Part shown: positions 38,349-46,870 of the stretch, piece after piece
Position numbering within the stretch: position 1 is the first letter of the stretch
Layout: each line of letters begins with the position of its first letter
Assembly (NCBI RefSeq): GCF_003054195.1
Contig: NZ_QBKP01000001.1
Location: 496,001 to 560,000 of the forward strand
DNA: 64,000 nucleotides
Source of the DNA: Gemmobacter caeni
Lineage (GTDB): Bacteria; Pseudomonadota; Alphaproteobacteria; Rhodobacterales; Rhodobacteraceae
Reading direction: 5' to 3'
Made by a program: the position numbers and the translations under genes
Notes under the pieces: generated by a model
Databases searched by the model: none
Seen by the model: the letters and a program-made list of their open reading frames with translations, nothing else
What the model was told of the DNA's origin: nothing

Positions 38349-39746
38349 ATGTCGACCCAGAAGCTTTATGCCGGGGTAAAGCTGCGCGAACTGCGCGGCA
38401 GGCTCGGTGTCACCCAAAAGGTCTTTGCAGACAAACTGGGCGTATCCCTGCCCTATCTGAACCAGATGGAAAACAACCACCGGCCGGTTTCAGCTGCGGT
38501 CGTCTTGTCGCTGGTGCAGGAATTCGGCTTCGACGTCACCGAACTGACCACAGGTGATGCAGAGCGGATCGTGTCGGACATGCGCGAGGCACTGGCCGAC
38601 CCGGTTTTCCAGAGCGGCGCGCCGCCGCTGGCCGATCTGCGGCTGGCCGCGTCCAACGCCCCGGCGCTGGCGCGGGCCTTTCTGGACCTGCATCGCGCCT
38701 ATCGTCAGACCCACGAACGCCTCGCCTCGCTGGACGAGGCTCTGGGTCGTGAGGATGCGGCACTGCGCCCGTCACCATGGGAGGAAGTCCGTGATTTCTT
38801 TCACTATTGCGACAACTACCTCGATGCCATCGACCGCGCGGCAGAACATTACGCCATGCCTTCGGGGAGCCGGAAAGACCCGCTTTTCATCGCAACCGAC
38901 ACGCTGACCAAAGCGGGGGTGGAGCTGCATTTTTCCGACAGCACGGCGCTTCGGGTTTACGATCCGAACGGGCGGCGGCTGGAGATTTCGGGCCGTGCCT
39001 CCGGGCCGACCCAGCGGTTTCAGCTGCTTTACCAGGTGGCGCTGACCACCCAGAACGATCTGCTGGAAGCAACGCTGGATCTGGCCCGCTTTGCCACGCC
39101 GGAGGCGCGGGATATCGCCAAGATCGGTCTTGCCAACTACTTTGCCGGGGCCGCGCTGCTGCCCTACCGTGCCTTCCAGGCGGCCGCCATGGAAACCCGC
39201 CATGATCTTGAGCGCCTGTCAGACCTGTTCGGCGCCTCCATCGAACAGGTGGCGCATCGCCTGTCCACCCTGCAAAGGCCGGGTGCGAAAGGCATACCTT
39301 TCTTCTTTGTCCGGGTCGATCAGGCGGGCACGATCACCAAACGCCATTCGGCCACACGTCTGCAATTCGCCCGTTTCGGCGGGGCCTGCCCGCTGTGGAA
39401 CGTGCATCGCGCCTTTGAAACACCCGGTCGGTTTCTGCGTCAGCTGGCGGAAACACCGGATGGCGTGCGCTATTTCTGCCTCTCGCGCGATGTCAGCAAG
39501 GCGGGGGGCAGTTTCCAGGCGCCGGTGCGCCGCTACGCGATTGGCCTTGGATGCGAGGTGCAGCACGCTGATGCTCTGGTCTATGCCGACGGGCTGGACC
39601 TCCGGGGCCGGTTCGAGCCGATCGGCATTTCCTGCCGGATCTGCGAGCGGCGCGACTGTCACCAGCGCTCCGTCCCGCCGCTGGAACGCCGGTTGAAGGT
39701 CGACCCCGACAAACGCGGAATCCTGCCCTACCAGATTGCTGAGTGA
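38349..39746 (+). CDS. pccR: Short-chain fatty acyl-CoA regulator (ScfR family), probable PccR
   Basis: The 465-residue regulator has an N-terminal XRE helix-turn-helix (about residues 8-65; KLRELRGRLGVTQKVFADKL, VSLPYLNQMENNHRPVS). A middle IrrE/M78-like region follows (IAKIGLANYFAGAALLPYRA), and then a C-terminal DUF2083-type sensor ending with the cysteine cluster CRICERRDCHQRSVPP. This is the architecture of RamB, MccR and PccR, which respond to acyl-CoA levels and control acetate or propionate assimilation. Its position 2 kb from pccB and the shared sites upstream of both genes point to PccR. An acyl-CoA effector is inferred. Confidence 0.9.
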   Translation: MSTQKLYAGVKLRELRGRLGVTQKVFADKLGVSLPYLNQMENNHRPVSAAVVLSLVQEFGFDVTELTTGDAERIVSDMREALADPVFQSGAPPLADLRLAASNAPALARAFLDLHRAYRQTHERLASLDEALGREDAALRPSPWEEVRDFFHYCDNYLDAIDRAAEHYAMPSGSRKDPLFIATDTLTKAGVELHFSDSTALRVYDPNGRRLEISGRASGPTQRFQLLYQVALTTQNDLLEATLDLARFATPEARDIAKIGLANYFAGAALLPYRAFQAAAMETRHDLERLSDLFGASIEQVAHRLSTLQRPGAKGIPFFFVRVDQAGTITKRHSATRLQFARFGGACPLWNVHRAFETPGRFLRQLAETPDGVRYFCLSRDVSKAGGSFQAPVRRYAIGLGCEVQHADALVYADGLDLRGRFEPIGISCRICERRDCHQRSVPPLERRLKVDPDKRGILPYQIAE

Positions 39747-39758
39747 TTATTGCAAAGC

Positions 39759-39793
39759 AAAGGCCCGGAATTTGCATATTCCGGGCCTTTTTT
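39759..39793 (+). terminator. Intrinsic terminator of pccR
   Basis: A 13-bp perfect stem (39759-39771 with 39778-39790), loop TTGCAT, is followed by TTTTTT. It lies 12 bases after the pccR stop and between convergent genes, so it probably also ends the DUF465 transcript from the other side, where TTTGC follows the stem. Confidence 0.9.
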
Positions 39794-39800
39794 CCGGTCG

Positions 39801-40037
39801 TTACGCCGCGAGGCGCTGCCAGATCTGGTCTTTCAGCGCGGCACGCTTGCGGCGCAACTCGGCCTCATGTTCTTCCGACAGCGCCTCGACGCGGGTTTCC
39901 GCACGATGCACGGCGCGGTTGACCTCGTGATATTCGTCCACCAGCCGGGCGAAATGCGCATCGGTCTCCTTCAGAGCCGAAATCTTGCCCGCTTCAGCCG
40001 GAAACTCTTCGGCCAGTTCGTGGGGGGTGTTCGACAT
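39801..40037 (-). CDS. DUF465 (YdcH) family protein
   Basis: The 78-residue all-helical protein contains LKETDAHFARLVDEYHEVNR and ETRVEALSEEHEAELRRKRA, then KDQIWQRL. This is the typical YdcH-like coiled-coil pattern. The family is abundant in proteobacteria, but its function is not established. It is encoded alone on the minus strand, convergent with pccR and about 100 bp downstream of betA. The gap to betA contains no obvious structure. Confidence 0.88.
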   Translation of the reverse strand: MSNTPHELAEEFPAEAGKISALKETDAHFARLVDEYHEVNRAVHRAETRVEALSEEHEAELRRKRAALKDQIWQRLAA

Positions 40038-40134
40038 GCGTCTGTCTCTCCTTCAACGTTACACCCACATCCTAACCGCCGCTGAGGGGTACCACCTTGA
40101 CCCGGATCAAATCGCGCAACTGGCAGGCATCTTT

Positions 40135-41787
40135 TCAGCGCTGCGCCTGCTGCCAGTCCGGGTTGATCCAGGGCGCAAGGTTCGACGGCGGCAACATTGC
40201 GCGGCCCAGAATATGATCCGCCGCCTTCTCGCCCGTCATGATCGACGGGCCGTTGAGATTGCCGTTGGTCACCCGCGGGAAGATCGAACTGTCGGCAACG
40301 CGCAGGCCGTCCACCCCGATCACCCGGCATTCCGGGTCCACCACGGCGCCGGGATCGCTGGCGGCCCCCATCCGCGCAGTCCCACAAGGATGATAAGCAC
40401 TTTCAACATGTTCGCGGATGAAAGCGTTCAGTTCATCGTCCGACTGCACGCCCGCACCAGGCTGGATTTCCGATTTCAGATAGGGGGCGAAGGCCTGCTG
40501 ACCGATGATCTCGCGCGTGAGCCGGATGCAGCGGCGGAAATCATCCCAATCCGACTCCTGGCTCATGTAGTTGAAACGGATGCGCGGCGCGACACGCGGA
40601 TCGGAGGACCGCAGCGTGACATCCCCGCGCGAGGCAGAACGCATCGGGCCGACGTGGGTCTGGAAGCCATGGCCCTCGGCCGCGGCCTTGCCGTCGTAGC
40701 GCACCGCGATGGGCAGGAAGTGATACTGGATATCCGGGTAATCGACCCCGGCCTTCGAGCGGATGAAAGCGCAGCTTTCGAACTGGTTCGAGGCACCAAG
40801 CCCCCGTCCGGTCAGCAACCATTGCGCCCCGATCAGCGCCTTGCCCCAGAGGTTCCAGTATTTGTACAGGGTCACCGGCTGGCTGGCTGCAAACTGCAAA
40901 TATAGCTCAAGGTGATCTTGCAAATTCGCGCCGACACCCGGCCGGTCTGCCCAGACATGGATACCATGCTCGCGCAAATGGGCCGCGGGGCCGACACCGG
41001 ACAGCAGCAGCAGTTTCGGCGTATTGATCGACGAAGCCGCGAGGATGACCTCACGCGCCGCCGGTATCACCACGATCCCGCCCTTCTGTTCCACCTCGAC
41101 CCCGATAGCCCGGCCATTCTCGATCACCACACGGCGGGCGAAGCCCTTTTCGACCTTTACCCGCCCGGTTTTCAGCGCAGGTTTCAGATAGGCGTTGGCG
41201 GCCGACCAGCGCCGCCCGCGCCAGATCGTCGCCTCCATGGCGCCGAAACCTTCCTGCTGGCGGCCATTGTAATCTTCGGTCACCGGATAACCTGCCTGTC
41301 GGCCGGCCTCGATGAAGGCGTTGAACAGGGGATTCGCACGCGGGCCTCGGGTGATGTGCAAAGGGCCATCGCTGCCGCGATAATCCGCCTCGCCGGTATC
41401 GCCGTGCCAGCTTTCCATCCGTTTGAAATAGGGCAGCACATCGGCATAGGACCAGCCCGCAGCACCCTGCTCCGCCCAGTGATCGAAGTCGCGCGCATGG
41501 CCGCGCACATAGACCATGCCGTTGATCGAGGACGAGCCGCCGATCACCTTGCCGCGCGGGGTGGCCAGCACCCGCCCCCCCAGATGCGGTTCGGGCTCGG
41601 TCTGGAACCCCCAGTCATAGAGGCCCATGTTCATCGGATAGCTGAGCGCGGCAGGCATCTGGATGAAGGGCCCGGCGTCGGTGCCGCCGAATTCGATCAG
41701 GGTGACACTGCGCCCGGCCTCGGCCAGACGATAGGCCATGGCGCAACCGGCGGAGCCCGCACCGACGATGACGTAATCGCTGCTCAT
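40135..41787 (-). CDS. betA: Choline dehydrogenase
   Basis: BetA oxidises choline to betaine aldehyde (and can go on to glycine betaine) using FAD. It is a GMC oxidoreductase of 550 residues. The FAD-binding motif is [23 protein letters not shown] signatures are [20 protein letters not shown] and [20 protein letters not shown]. The C-terminal active-site region is [13 protein letters not shown] followed by [20 protein letters not shown]. It starts seven bases after betB, whose stop codon overlaps the GAGG ribosome site. The betI-betB-betA order is typical of proteobacterial choline operons. Confidence 0.96.
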   Translation of the reverse strand: MSSDYVIVGAGSAGCAMAYRLAEAGRSVTLIEFGGTDAGPFIQMPAALSYPMNMGLYDWGFQTEPEPHLGGRVLATPRGKVIGGSSSINGMVYVRGHARDFDHWAEQGAAGWSYADVLPYFKRMESWHGDTGEADYRGSDGPLHITRGPRANPLFNAFIEAGRQAGYPVTEDYNGRQQEGFGAMEATIWRGRRWSAANAYLKPALKTGRVKVEKGFARRVVIENGRAIGVEVEQKGGIVVIPAAREVILAASSINTPKLLLLSGVGPAAHLREHGIHVWADRPGVGANLQDHLELYLQFAASQPVTLYKYWNLWGKALIGAQWLLTGRGLGASNQFESCAFIRSKAGVDYPDIQYHFLPIAVRYDGKAAAEGHGFQTHVGPMRSASRGDVTLRSSDPRVAPRIRFNYMSQESDWDDFRRCIRLTREIIGQQAFAPYLKSEIQPGAGVQSDDELNAFIREHVESAYHPCGTARMGAASDPGAVVDPECRVIGVDGLRVADSSIFPRVTNGNLNGPSIMTGEKAADHILGRAMLPPSNLAPWINPDWQQAQR

Positions 41788-41794
41788 CTTCGCC

Positions 41795-43249
41795 TCAATA
41801 CGGAGCGTCGACGGGGCCCATGCCCACATAGACGGATTTCACCTGCGTGTAATGCTCGACCGCCGCCCGCGAATTTTCGCGCCCCACACCCGAAGATTTC
41901 ACCCCACCAAAGGGGCCTTCCACGGGGGTCAGGTTATAGGCATTAATCCAGCAGGTTCCGGCCTGAAGCTGCGCGACCACGCGATGCCCGCGTGCCAGAT
42001 CGGCGGTGAACACCCCGGCGGCGAGGCCAAATTCCGTGTCATTGGCGCGGGTTATCACCTCTTCTTCATTCTCGAAATCAAGAATGGCCATGACCGGGCC
42101 GAACACCTCTTCCCGTGCCAGCGTCATATCGTCGGTCACATCGGCAAAGGCAGTGGGCTGAACGTAGAAGCCGGTATTCAGCGCGGCACGGTCGCCACCG
42201 CAGATCAGCCGGGCACCTTCAGCCTTTGCAATTTGCATATAGCCCAGAACTTTTTGCAACTGCGCCTCCGACACCAGCGGGCCAAGCTGGGTTTCGGGGT
42301 CCAGCGGCTCACCAAGGCGGATCGCAGCGGTTCGCTCGGCCAGGCGGCTCAGGAAACGCTCCTTGATGCCCTTCTGCACGAAGACGCGGGTGCCGTTGGA
42401 ACAGATCTGCCCGGTGGAATAGAAGTTCCCCAGCATCGCCGCGCCAATGGCGCTTTCGACATCGGCATCGTCAAAGACGATCAGCGGCGACTTGCCGCCC
42501 AGCTCCATCGTCACATGACGGATACCTTCAGCGGCAGCGGCATAAACCTTGCGCCCCGTCGGCACCGACCCCGTGAGCGAAACCTTCGCCACGCGCCGAT
42601 CGGTGACCAGCGCACCGCCCACGGTTCCCCGCCCCTGCACCACATTGAACAGCCCGGCAGGCAGTCCGGCCTCCACCAGAATCTCGGCCAGTTTCAGCGC
42701 ACCGAGCGGCGTCACCTCGGACGGTTTGAAGATCATCGCATTGCCAAGGCTCAGCGCGGGGGCGGCCTTCCAGCAGGCGATCTGGCTGGGGTAATTCCAT
42801 GCACCGATGCCGACGCAGACGCCCAGCGGTTCGCGGATCGTGTAGACGAAATCGCCGCCCAGCGGCACGGTTTCGCCGGTCACCGTCGGCGCCAGCCCAG
42901 CGAAATATTCCAGCGCATCGGCGCCCGAAGGCCAGTCGGCCACCGTGGTTTCCTGCACAGGCTTGCCGGTATCCAGCGTCTCAAGCACCGAAAGTTCTTC
43001 ATTGCGGGCGCGGATCAGATCCACGGCGCGGCGCAAGATGCGGGCGCGTTCGACCGGGCGCGTGGCCCCCCAGGCTTTCTGTGCCGCCGCTGCCCCGGAT
43101 AGCGCCGCCTCGATCACCGCAGGCGTCGCCTCATGCAGCACGGCGATCATCTCGCCCGTGGCCGGATAGACAACCTCGATCGCCGCACCGGCGGTATCTT
43201 CGACATAGTCACCATTGACGAAATGGCTGGCCTTCGGCTGTGCCCGCAT
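41795..43249 (-). CDS. betB: Betaine-aldehyde dehydrogenase
   Basis: BetB oxidises betaine aldehyde to the osmoprotectant glycine betaine with NAD(P)+. The 484-residue protein shows the aldehyde dehydrogenase catalytic Glu249 in [14 protein letters not shown] and Cys283 in [15 protein letters not shown], with the coenzyme motif [13 protein letters not shown] prefer the ATG at 43249 ([10 protein letters not shown]) because AAGGGG lies at proper spacing before it; an ATG two codons earlier is too close. The gene is 15 bases after betI. Confidence 0.96.
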   Translation of the reverse strand: MRAQPKASHFVNGDYVEDTAGAAIEVVYPATGEMIAVLHEATPAVIEAALSGAAAAQKAWGATRPVERARILRRAVDLIRARNEELSVLETLDTGKPVQETTVADWPSGADALEYFAGLAPTVTGETVPLGGDFVYTIREPLGVCVGIGAWNYPSQIACWKAAPALSLGNAMIFKPSEVTPLGALKLAEILVEAGLPAGLFNVVQGRGTVGGALVTDRRVAKVSLTGSVPTGRKVYAAAAEGIRHVTMELGGKSPLIVFDDADVESAIGAAMLGNFYSTGQICSNGTRVFVQKGIKERFLSRLAERTAAIRLGEPLDPETQLGPLVSEAQLQKVLGYMQIAKAEGARLICGGDRAALNTGFYVQPTAFADVTDDMTLAREEVFGPVMAILDFENEEEVITRANDTEFGLAAGVFTADLARGHRVVAQLQAGTCWINAYNLTPVEGPFGGVKSSGVGRENSRAAVEHYTQVKSVYVGMGPVDAPY

Positions 43250-43264
43250 GGTCATCCCCTTTCT

Positions 43265-43846
43265 TTATTTACGTTTCCCGAGTTCCGAGGCCACGAATTC
43301 CATAACCGTGGCCACGGCCGAGGCCGAATCCGGCGGCCCCTCCTTCAAAGCTTCGCGCAGGTAGACGCCGTCGATCAGCGCCCCCAGCGCATCGGCCGCG
43401 CGATCCGCCCGCACGCCGACCAGCGGACGCAGACAACTGAGCAGATTCGACCGCAGCCGCCGCTGATAGACCGACAGCAGCCGCCGCGCCTCGGGCACGG
43501 TCTGCGCCAGAACATAGAAGTTCAGCCAGGCCCCCACCGCCTCGCGCCGGAAGTTACCGGGGCTGAAACTCGCACGCAGAATCGCCTGCAACCGCGCCTC
43601 CGGCCCGTCCACCGCCGCCAGCGCGCCGCGCACCTCGGCCCCGTAAAGCGACAGGATGTGTCGCATCGCGGCAAGGAAGATATCCTCCTTGGACCCAAAG
43701 TAATGATGCGCCAGCGCAGAGGACATGCCTGCCCGCTTGGCGATCTGGCTGACCGTCACATCCAGCGACCCGGCACGGCCCAGTTCCACGATGGTCGCTT
43801 TGACCAGCGCGGCCTTTCGGATAGGTTCCATCCCAAGCTTCGGCAC
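43265..43846 (-). CDS. betI: Choline-responsive TetR-type repressor
   Basis: BetI represses choline oxidation and uptake genes until choline is present. The 193-residue TetR-family protein has the conserved opening VPKLGMEPIRKAALVKATI and the helix-turn-helix VSQIAKRAGMSSALAHHYFG. GVYLREALKEG near the C-terminus is also typical. I chose the GTG at 43846 because it aligns with the VPK/MPK start of other BetI proteins; an upstream start at 43873 is in frame but would overlap the promoter region. It heads the betI-betB-betA operon and diverges from choX. Confidence 0.92.
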   Translation of the reverse strand: MPKLGMEPIRKAALVKATIVELGRAGSLDVTVSQIAKRAGMSSALAHHYFGSKEDIFLAAMRHILSLYGAEVRGALAAVDGPEARLQAILRASFSPGNFRREAVGAWLNFYVLAQTVPEARRLLSVYQRRLRSNLLSCLRPLVGVRADRAADALGALIDGVYLREALKEGPPDSASAVATVMEFVASELGKRK

Positions 43847-43884
43847 GGCATTTCCCCAAAAAAGACTTGCCAAACCGAGCTAGC

Positions 43885-43920
43885 GTGTTTTTTATTGATC
43901 CGTCAATCAACAAAAAACAC
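43885..43920. promoter_or_regulatory. Probable BetI operator between betI and choX
   Basis: ATTGA-TCCG-TCAAT (43894-43907) is a perfect inverted repeat with a four-base centre. It sits inside a longer imperfect palindrome whose outer arms are GTGTTTTTT and AAAAAACAC. It lies between the two divergent transcription units, 39 bases before betI and 28 bases before choX, so one site could control both. BetI operators in related bacteria are of this TTGA..TCAA kind, as I recall. Confidence 0.65.
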
Positions 43921-43947
43921 GGCCAACGCCAGACCCAGGGAGTCGAC

Positions 43948-44883
43948 ATGACCAAAGTGAAATCCGCCCTTCTGGCCACCACGGTGGCCTTTGCCTTTGC
44001 AGGCACCGCCCATGCCGAAGGCTGCGACAAGGTGATCTTCTCGGATGTCGGCTGGACCGACATCACCGCGACCACCGCCGCCACCAGTGTCGTGCTGGAG
44101 GCTTTGGGCTATGAAACCGAAACCAAGCTGCTGTCGGTGCCGGTGACCTACACCGGCCTTGCCGGTGGCGATGTGGATGTGTTCCTCGGCAACTGGATGC
44201 CGACGATGGAGGCCGACATCGCCCCCTACCGCGAGGCGGGCACCGTGGAGACCGTGCGCACCAACCTTGAGGGCGCCAAATACACGCTGGCCACCAACGA
44301 GGCCGGTGCCGCGCTAGGGATCAAGGATTTCGCCGATATCGTCGCGCAGAAAGATGCGCTGGAAGGCAAGATCTACGGGATCGAGCCGGGCAATGACGGC
44401 AACCGCCTGATCCTCGACATGATCGAGAAGGATGCCTTCGGCCTGAAGGGCTTCGAAGTCATCGAAAGCTCGGAGCAAGGGATGCTGGCCGAAGTCGCCC
44501 GCACCACGGGCGAGCAGAAGCCGATCATCTTCCTCGGCTGGGAACCCCACCCGATGAATGCCAATTTCAAGATGACCTATCTGACCGGCGGCGATGATTT
44601 CTTCGGCCCGAACCTTGGCGGCGCCACCGTGGCGACCAACGTCCGCAAGGGCTATATCGCGGAATGCCCGAATACCGGCAAGCTGCTGCAAAACCTCGTC
44701 TTCTCGCTGCCGATGGAGAACGAGATCATGGGTGCGATCCTGGATGATGGTGCCGATCCGAAGGCCGCCGCCTCGGCCTGGCTGAAGGCCAATCCCGATA
44801 CGCTTGGCCCCTGGCTGGACGGCGTGACCACAAAGGACGGCGGCGACGCCATGGCCGCGGTGAAATCGGCGCTGGGTCTTTAA
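43948..44883 (+). CDS. choX: Choline ABC transporter substrate-binding protein
   Basis: ChoX is the periplasmic binding protein for high-affinity choline uptake. The 311-residue precursor has a signal peptide (MTKVKSALLATTVAFAFAG, cleaved near AHA). Mature blocks VIFSDVGWTDITATTAATS, DVFLGNWMPTMEADIAPYRE and IFLGWEPHPMNANFKMTYLT contain the tryptophans expected to form the quaternary-amine box. AGGGAG precedes the ATG. It begins the choXWV operon, opposite betI. A hairpin with a T-run follows the stop and may lower expression of the downstream genes. Confidence 0.95.
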   Translation: MTKVKSALLATTVAFAFAGTAHAEGCDKVIFSDVGWTDITATTAATSVVLEALGYETETKLLSVPVTYTGLAGGDVDVFLGNWMPTMEADIAPYREAGTVETVRTNLEGAKYTLATNEAGAALGIKDFADIVAQKDALEGKIYGIEPGNDGNRLILDMIEKDAFGLKGFEVIESSEQGMLAEVARTTGEQKPIIFLGWEPHPMNANFKMTYLTGGDDFFGPNLGGATVATNVRKGYIAECPNTGKLLQNLVFSLPMENEIMGAILDDGADPKAAASAWLKANPDTLGPWLDGVTTKDGGDAMAAVKSALGL

Positions 44884-44898
44884 GGCTTCCCTGAACCG

Positions 44899-44931
44899 CC
44901 CTCCCCTGTCCGACCGGCGGGGGAGGGTTTT
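44899..44931 (+). terminator. Attenuator-like terminator between choX and choW
   Basis: CCCTCCCC (44899-44906) pairs with GGGGAGGG (44920-44927), loop of 13 bases, then TTTT. It is located within an operon, so partial termination would yield more binding protein than permease, as is common for ABC uptake systems. Confidence 0.65.
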
Positions 44932-44963
44932 CGCATGCGCCCCGCAGGAAGGAAACGCGCCGG

Positions 44964-45800
44964 ATGCTCGACTGGCTGACCGACAACAAGCTGCCGCTGG
45001 GCAAGCTGTCGAAAATTGCCTTCGAATGGATGAAAGTGAACCTGAAGCCCCTGTTCGACGTGATGGGGACGGTGATGGATCGGCTGATCGACGCGATCCT
45101 CTGGGTTCTGCAAAGCCCGCCGCCGCTGGTGGTGATCGCGGCGTTTCTTGCGCTGACATGGTATCTGCAAAGATCGTGGAAGGTGGTGCTGTTCGTGGCG
45201 CTGGCTTTCGCCTTCATCCTCAATCAAGGCTACTGGAAACCCACGACCGAAAGCCTGACACTGGTGCTGTCATCCTGTGTGGTCTGCATGGGGCTGGGGG
45301 TGCCCATCGGTATCTGGGCCGCGCACAGGCCCAAGGTCTATGCCGCACTGACCCCGGTGCTGGACCTGATGCAGACGCTGCCGACCTTCGTTTACCTGAT
45401 CCCCGCCATCGTGTTCTTCGGCATCGGCATGGTGCCCGGCCTGATCGCCACGGTGATCTTCGTGCTGCCCGCGCCGATCCGCATGACGCAGCTGGGAATT
45501 TCCTCGACCCCCATGCCGCTGCTGGAGGCCGCAACCGCCTTTGGCGCCACCAAACGGCAGGTGCTGTGGAAGGTAGAACTGCCTTATGCCCTGCCGCAGA
45601 TCATGGTCGGGCTGAACCAGACCATCATGCTGTCGTTGTCGATGGTGGTGATCGCCGCGCTGGTGGGGGCGAACGGGCTGGGCGTGCCGGTGGTGCGGGC
45701 GCTGAACTCGGTCAATACCGCGCTCGGGTTTGAAAGCGGCCTCGTCATCGTCGTCGTGGCCATCATGCTGGACCGCATGCTGAGGGTGACGCGCAAATGA
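44964..45800 (+). CDS. choW: Choline ABC transporter permease
   Basis: The 278-residue inner-membrane permease has about six helices, including PPPLVVIAAFLALTWYLQRS, LVLSSCVVCMGLGVPIGIWA and TFVYLIPAIVFFGIGMVPGL. The cytoplasmic EAA-type loop is EAATAFGATKRQVLWKVELP, which docks with ChoV. It belongs to the ProW/OpuAB family for quaternary amines. The upstream choX and the four-base overlap with choV assign it to choline uptake. Confidence 0.95.
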   Translation: MLDWLTDNKLPLGKLSKIAFEWMKVNLKPLFDVMGTVMDRLIDAILWVLQSPPPLVVIAAFLALTWYLQRSWKVVLFVALAFAFILNQGYWKPTTESLTLVLSSCVVCMGLGVPIGIWAAHRPKVYAALTPVLDLMQTLPTFVYLIPAIVFFGIGMVPGLIATVIFVLPAPIRMTQLGISSTPMPLLEAATAFGATKRQVLWKVELPYALPQIMVGLNQTIMLSLSMVVIAALVGANGLGVPVVRALNSVNTALGFESGLVIVVVAIMLDRMLRVTRK

Positions 45801-46822
45801 CCGCAGTTGAATTCGACCGGGTGTCCATCGTCTTCGGCGATGATCCGCAAAGCGCGCTGCCGCTGATGGACCAGGGCAAGAGCCGGGCCGAGGTGCAGCA
45901 GGCCACCGGGCAGGTGCTTGGCGTGCATGACTGTTCGCTGAGCGTGGCCGAAGGCGAGATCCTCGTGCTGATGGGCCTGTCCGGCTCGGGCAAATCCACG
46001 CTACTGCGCGGGGTGAATGCCCTGAACCCGGTGGTGCGTGGCGAGGTGCGGGTCTCGGATGGCGACCGCATGGTCAGTGTCACCAGGGCCGATGCCGATA
46101 CGCTGCGCCGCCTGCGCCTGTCGCGCATCGCCATGGTGTTCCAGCAGTTCGGCCTCTTGCCATGGCGGTCGGTGCGGGAAAACGTGGGGCTGGGGCTGGA
46201 GCTTGCGGGCATCCCGGTCGAGGCCCGCCGTCAGCCGGTGGACGAACAGCTTGAACTGGTGAACCTGACGCAATGGGCCGACCGCAAGGTGGGCGAGTTG
46301 TCAGGCGGGATGCAGCAGCGCGTTGGTCTGGCCCGCGCCTTTGTCACCCGTGCGCCGATCCTGTTGATGGACGAGCCCTTCTCGGCGCTGGACCCGCTGA
46401 TCCGCACCAAGTTGCAGGACGAATTGCTGGATCTGCAACAGCGGCTGAAGCGCACCATCGTCTTTGTCAGTCACGATCTGGATGAGGCGTTCAAGATCGG
46501 CAACCGCATCGCCCTGATGGAGGGCGGCCGCATCGTGCAATGCGGCACCGCGCGCGAGATCATCGCCAATCCGGTCAGCGAATATGTCGCTGATTTCGTG
46601 GCACATATGAACCCTCTGAGCGTGCTGACCGCGCGCGATGTGATGCGGGCGGGGCCTGCCTCTGCCAGTCATGCGGTGGAGGCGGAGACCCCGGTGAAAG
46701 CGGTGATGGAGATGATCCGTGACGGCGCCACCGCGATTGCTGTGACCGAGGGAGGGAGCACCATCGGCAGCATCGCCGCCGCCGATGTGATGGCGCGGCT
46801 GGTCAATCCGCGCGGCGCCTGA
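45797..46822 (+). CDS. choV: Choline ABC transporter ATP-binding protein
   Basis: ChoV hydrolyses ATP to drive ChoXW. The 341-residue protein has Walker A LMGLSGSGKSTLL, the Q-loop AMVFQQFGLLPWRSVREN, signature LSGGMQQRVG and Walker B ILLMDEPFSALDP. A C-terminal regulatory part resembling CBS domains follows, from about residue 275 (ARDVMRAGPASASHAVEAET). The length and the family-specific N-terminal insert QSALPLMDQGKSRAEVQQAT match ProV/OpuAA-type ATPases. It overlaps choW by four bases and ends at a strong terminator. Confidence 0.95.
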   Translation: MTAVEFDRVSIVFGDDPQSALPLMDQGKSRAEVQQATGQVLGVHDCSLSVAEGEILVLMGLSGSGKSTLLRGVNALNPVVRGEVRVSDGDRMVSVTRADADTLRRLRLSRIAMVFQQFGLLPWRSVRENVGLGLELAGIPVEARRQPVDEQLELVNLTQWADRKVGELSGGMQQRVGLARAFVTRAPILLMDEPFSALDPLIRTKLQDELLDLQQRLKRTIVFVSHDLDEAFKIGNRIALMEGGRIVQCGTAREIIANPVSEYVADFVAHMNPLSVLTARDVMRAGPASASHAVEAETPVKAVMEMIRDGATAIAVTEGGSTIGSIAAADVMARLVNPRGA

Positions 46823-46840
46823 GCCGGAGCGTGAGGCAAA

Positions 46841-46866
46841 AGGGGGGCGTTCAGCCCCCCTTTTTC
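46841..46866. terminator. Bidirectional terminator between choV and topA
   Basis: AGGGGGGC (46841-46848) pairs with GCCCCCCT (46854-46861), five-base loop, followed by TTTTT on the plus strand and preceded by AAAA, giving TTTT on the minus strand. It separates the convergent choV and topA genes. Confidence 0.88.
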
Positions 46867-46870
46867 TGTT

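Noticed and set aside
40875-42262. TTTGCAA-like octamers inside betA and betB (for example near 40916, 42229 and 42254) as PccR sites
   Set aside because: They are imperfect copies within coding sequence, and the bases spell conserved amino acids in both enzymes. Nothing links them to propionate control.
43891-43911. Possible FNR-type box (TTGAT...ATCAA) between betI and choX
   Set aside because: The half-sites are six bases apart instead of four; the same bases are better explained as a BetI operator.
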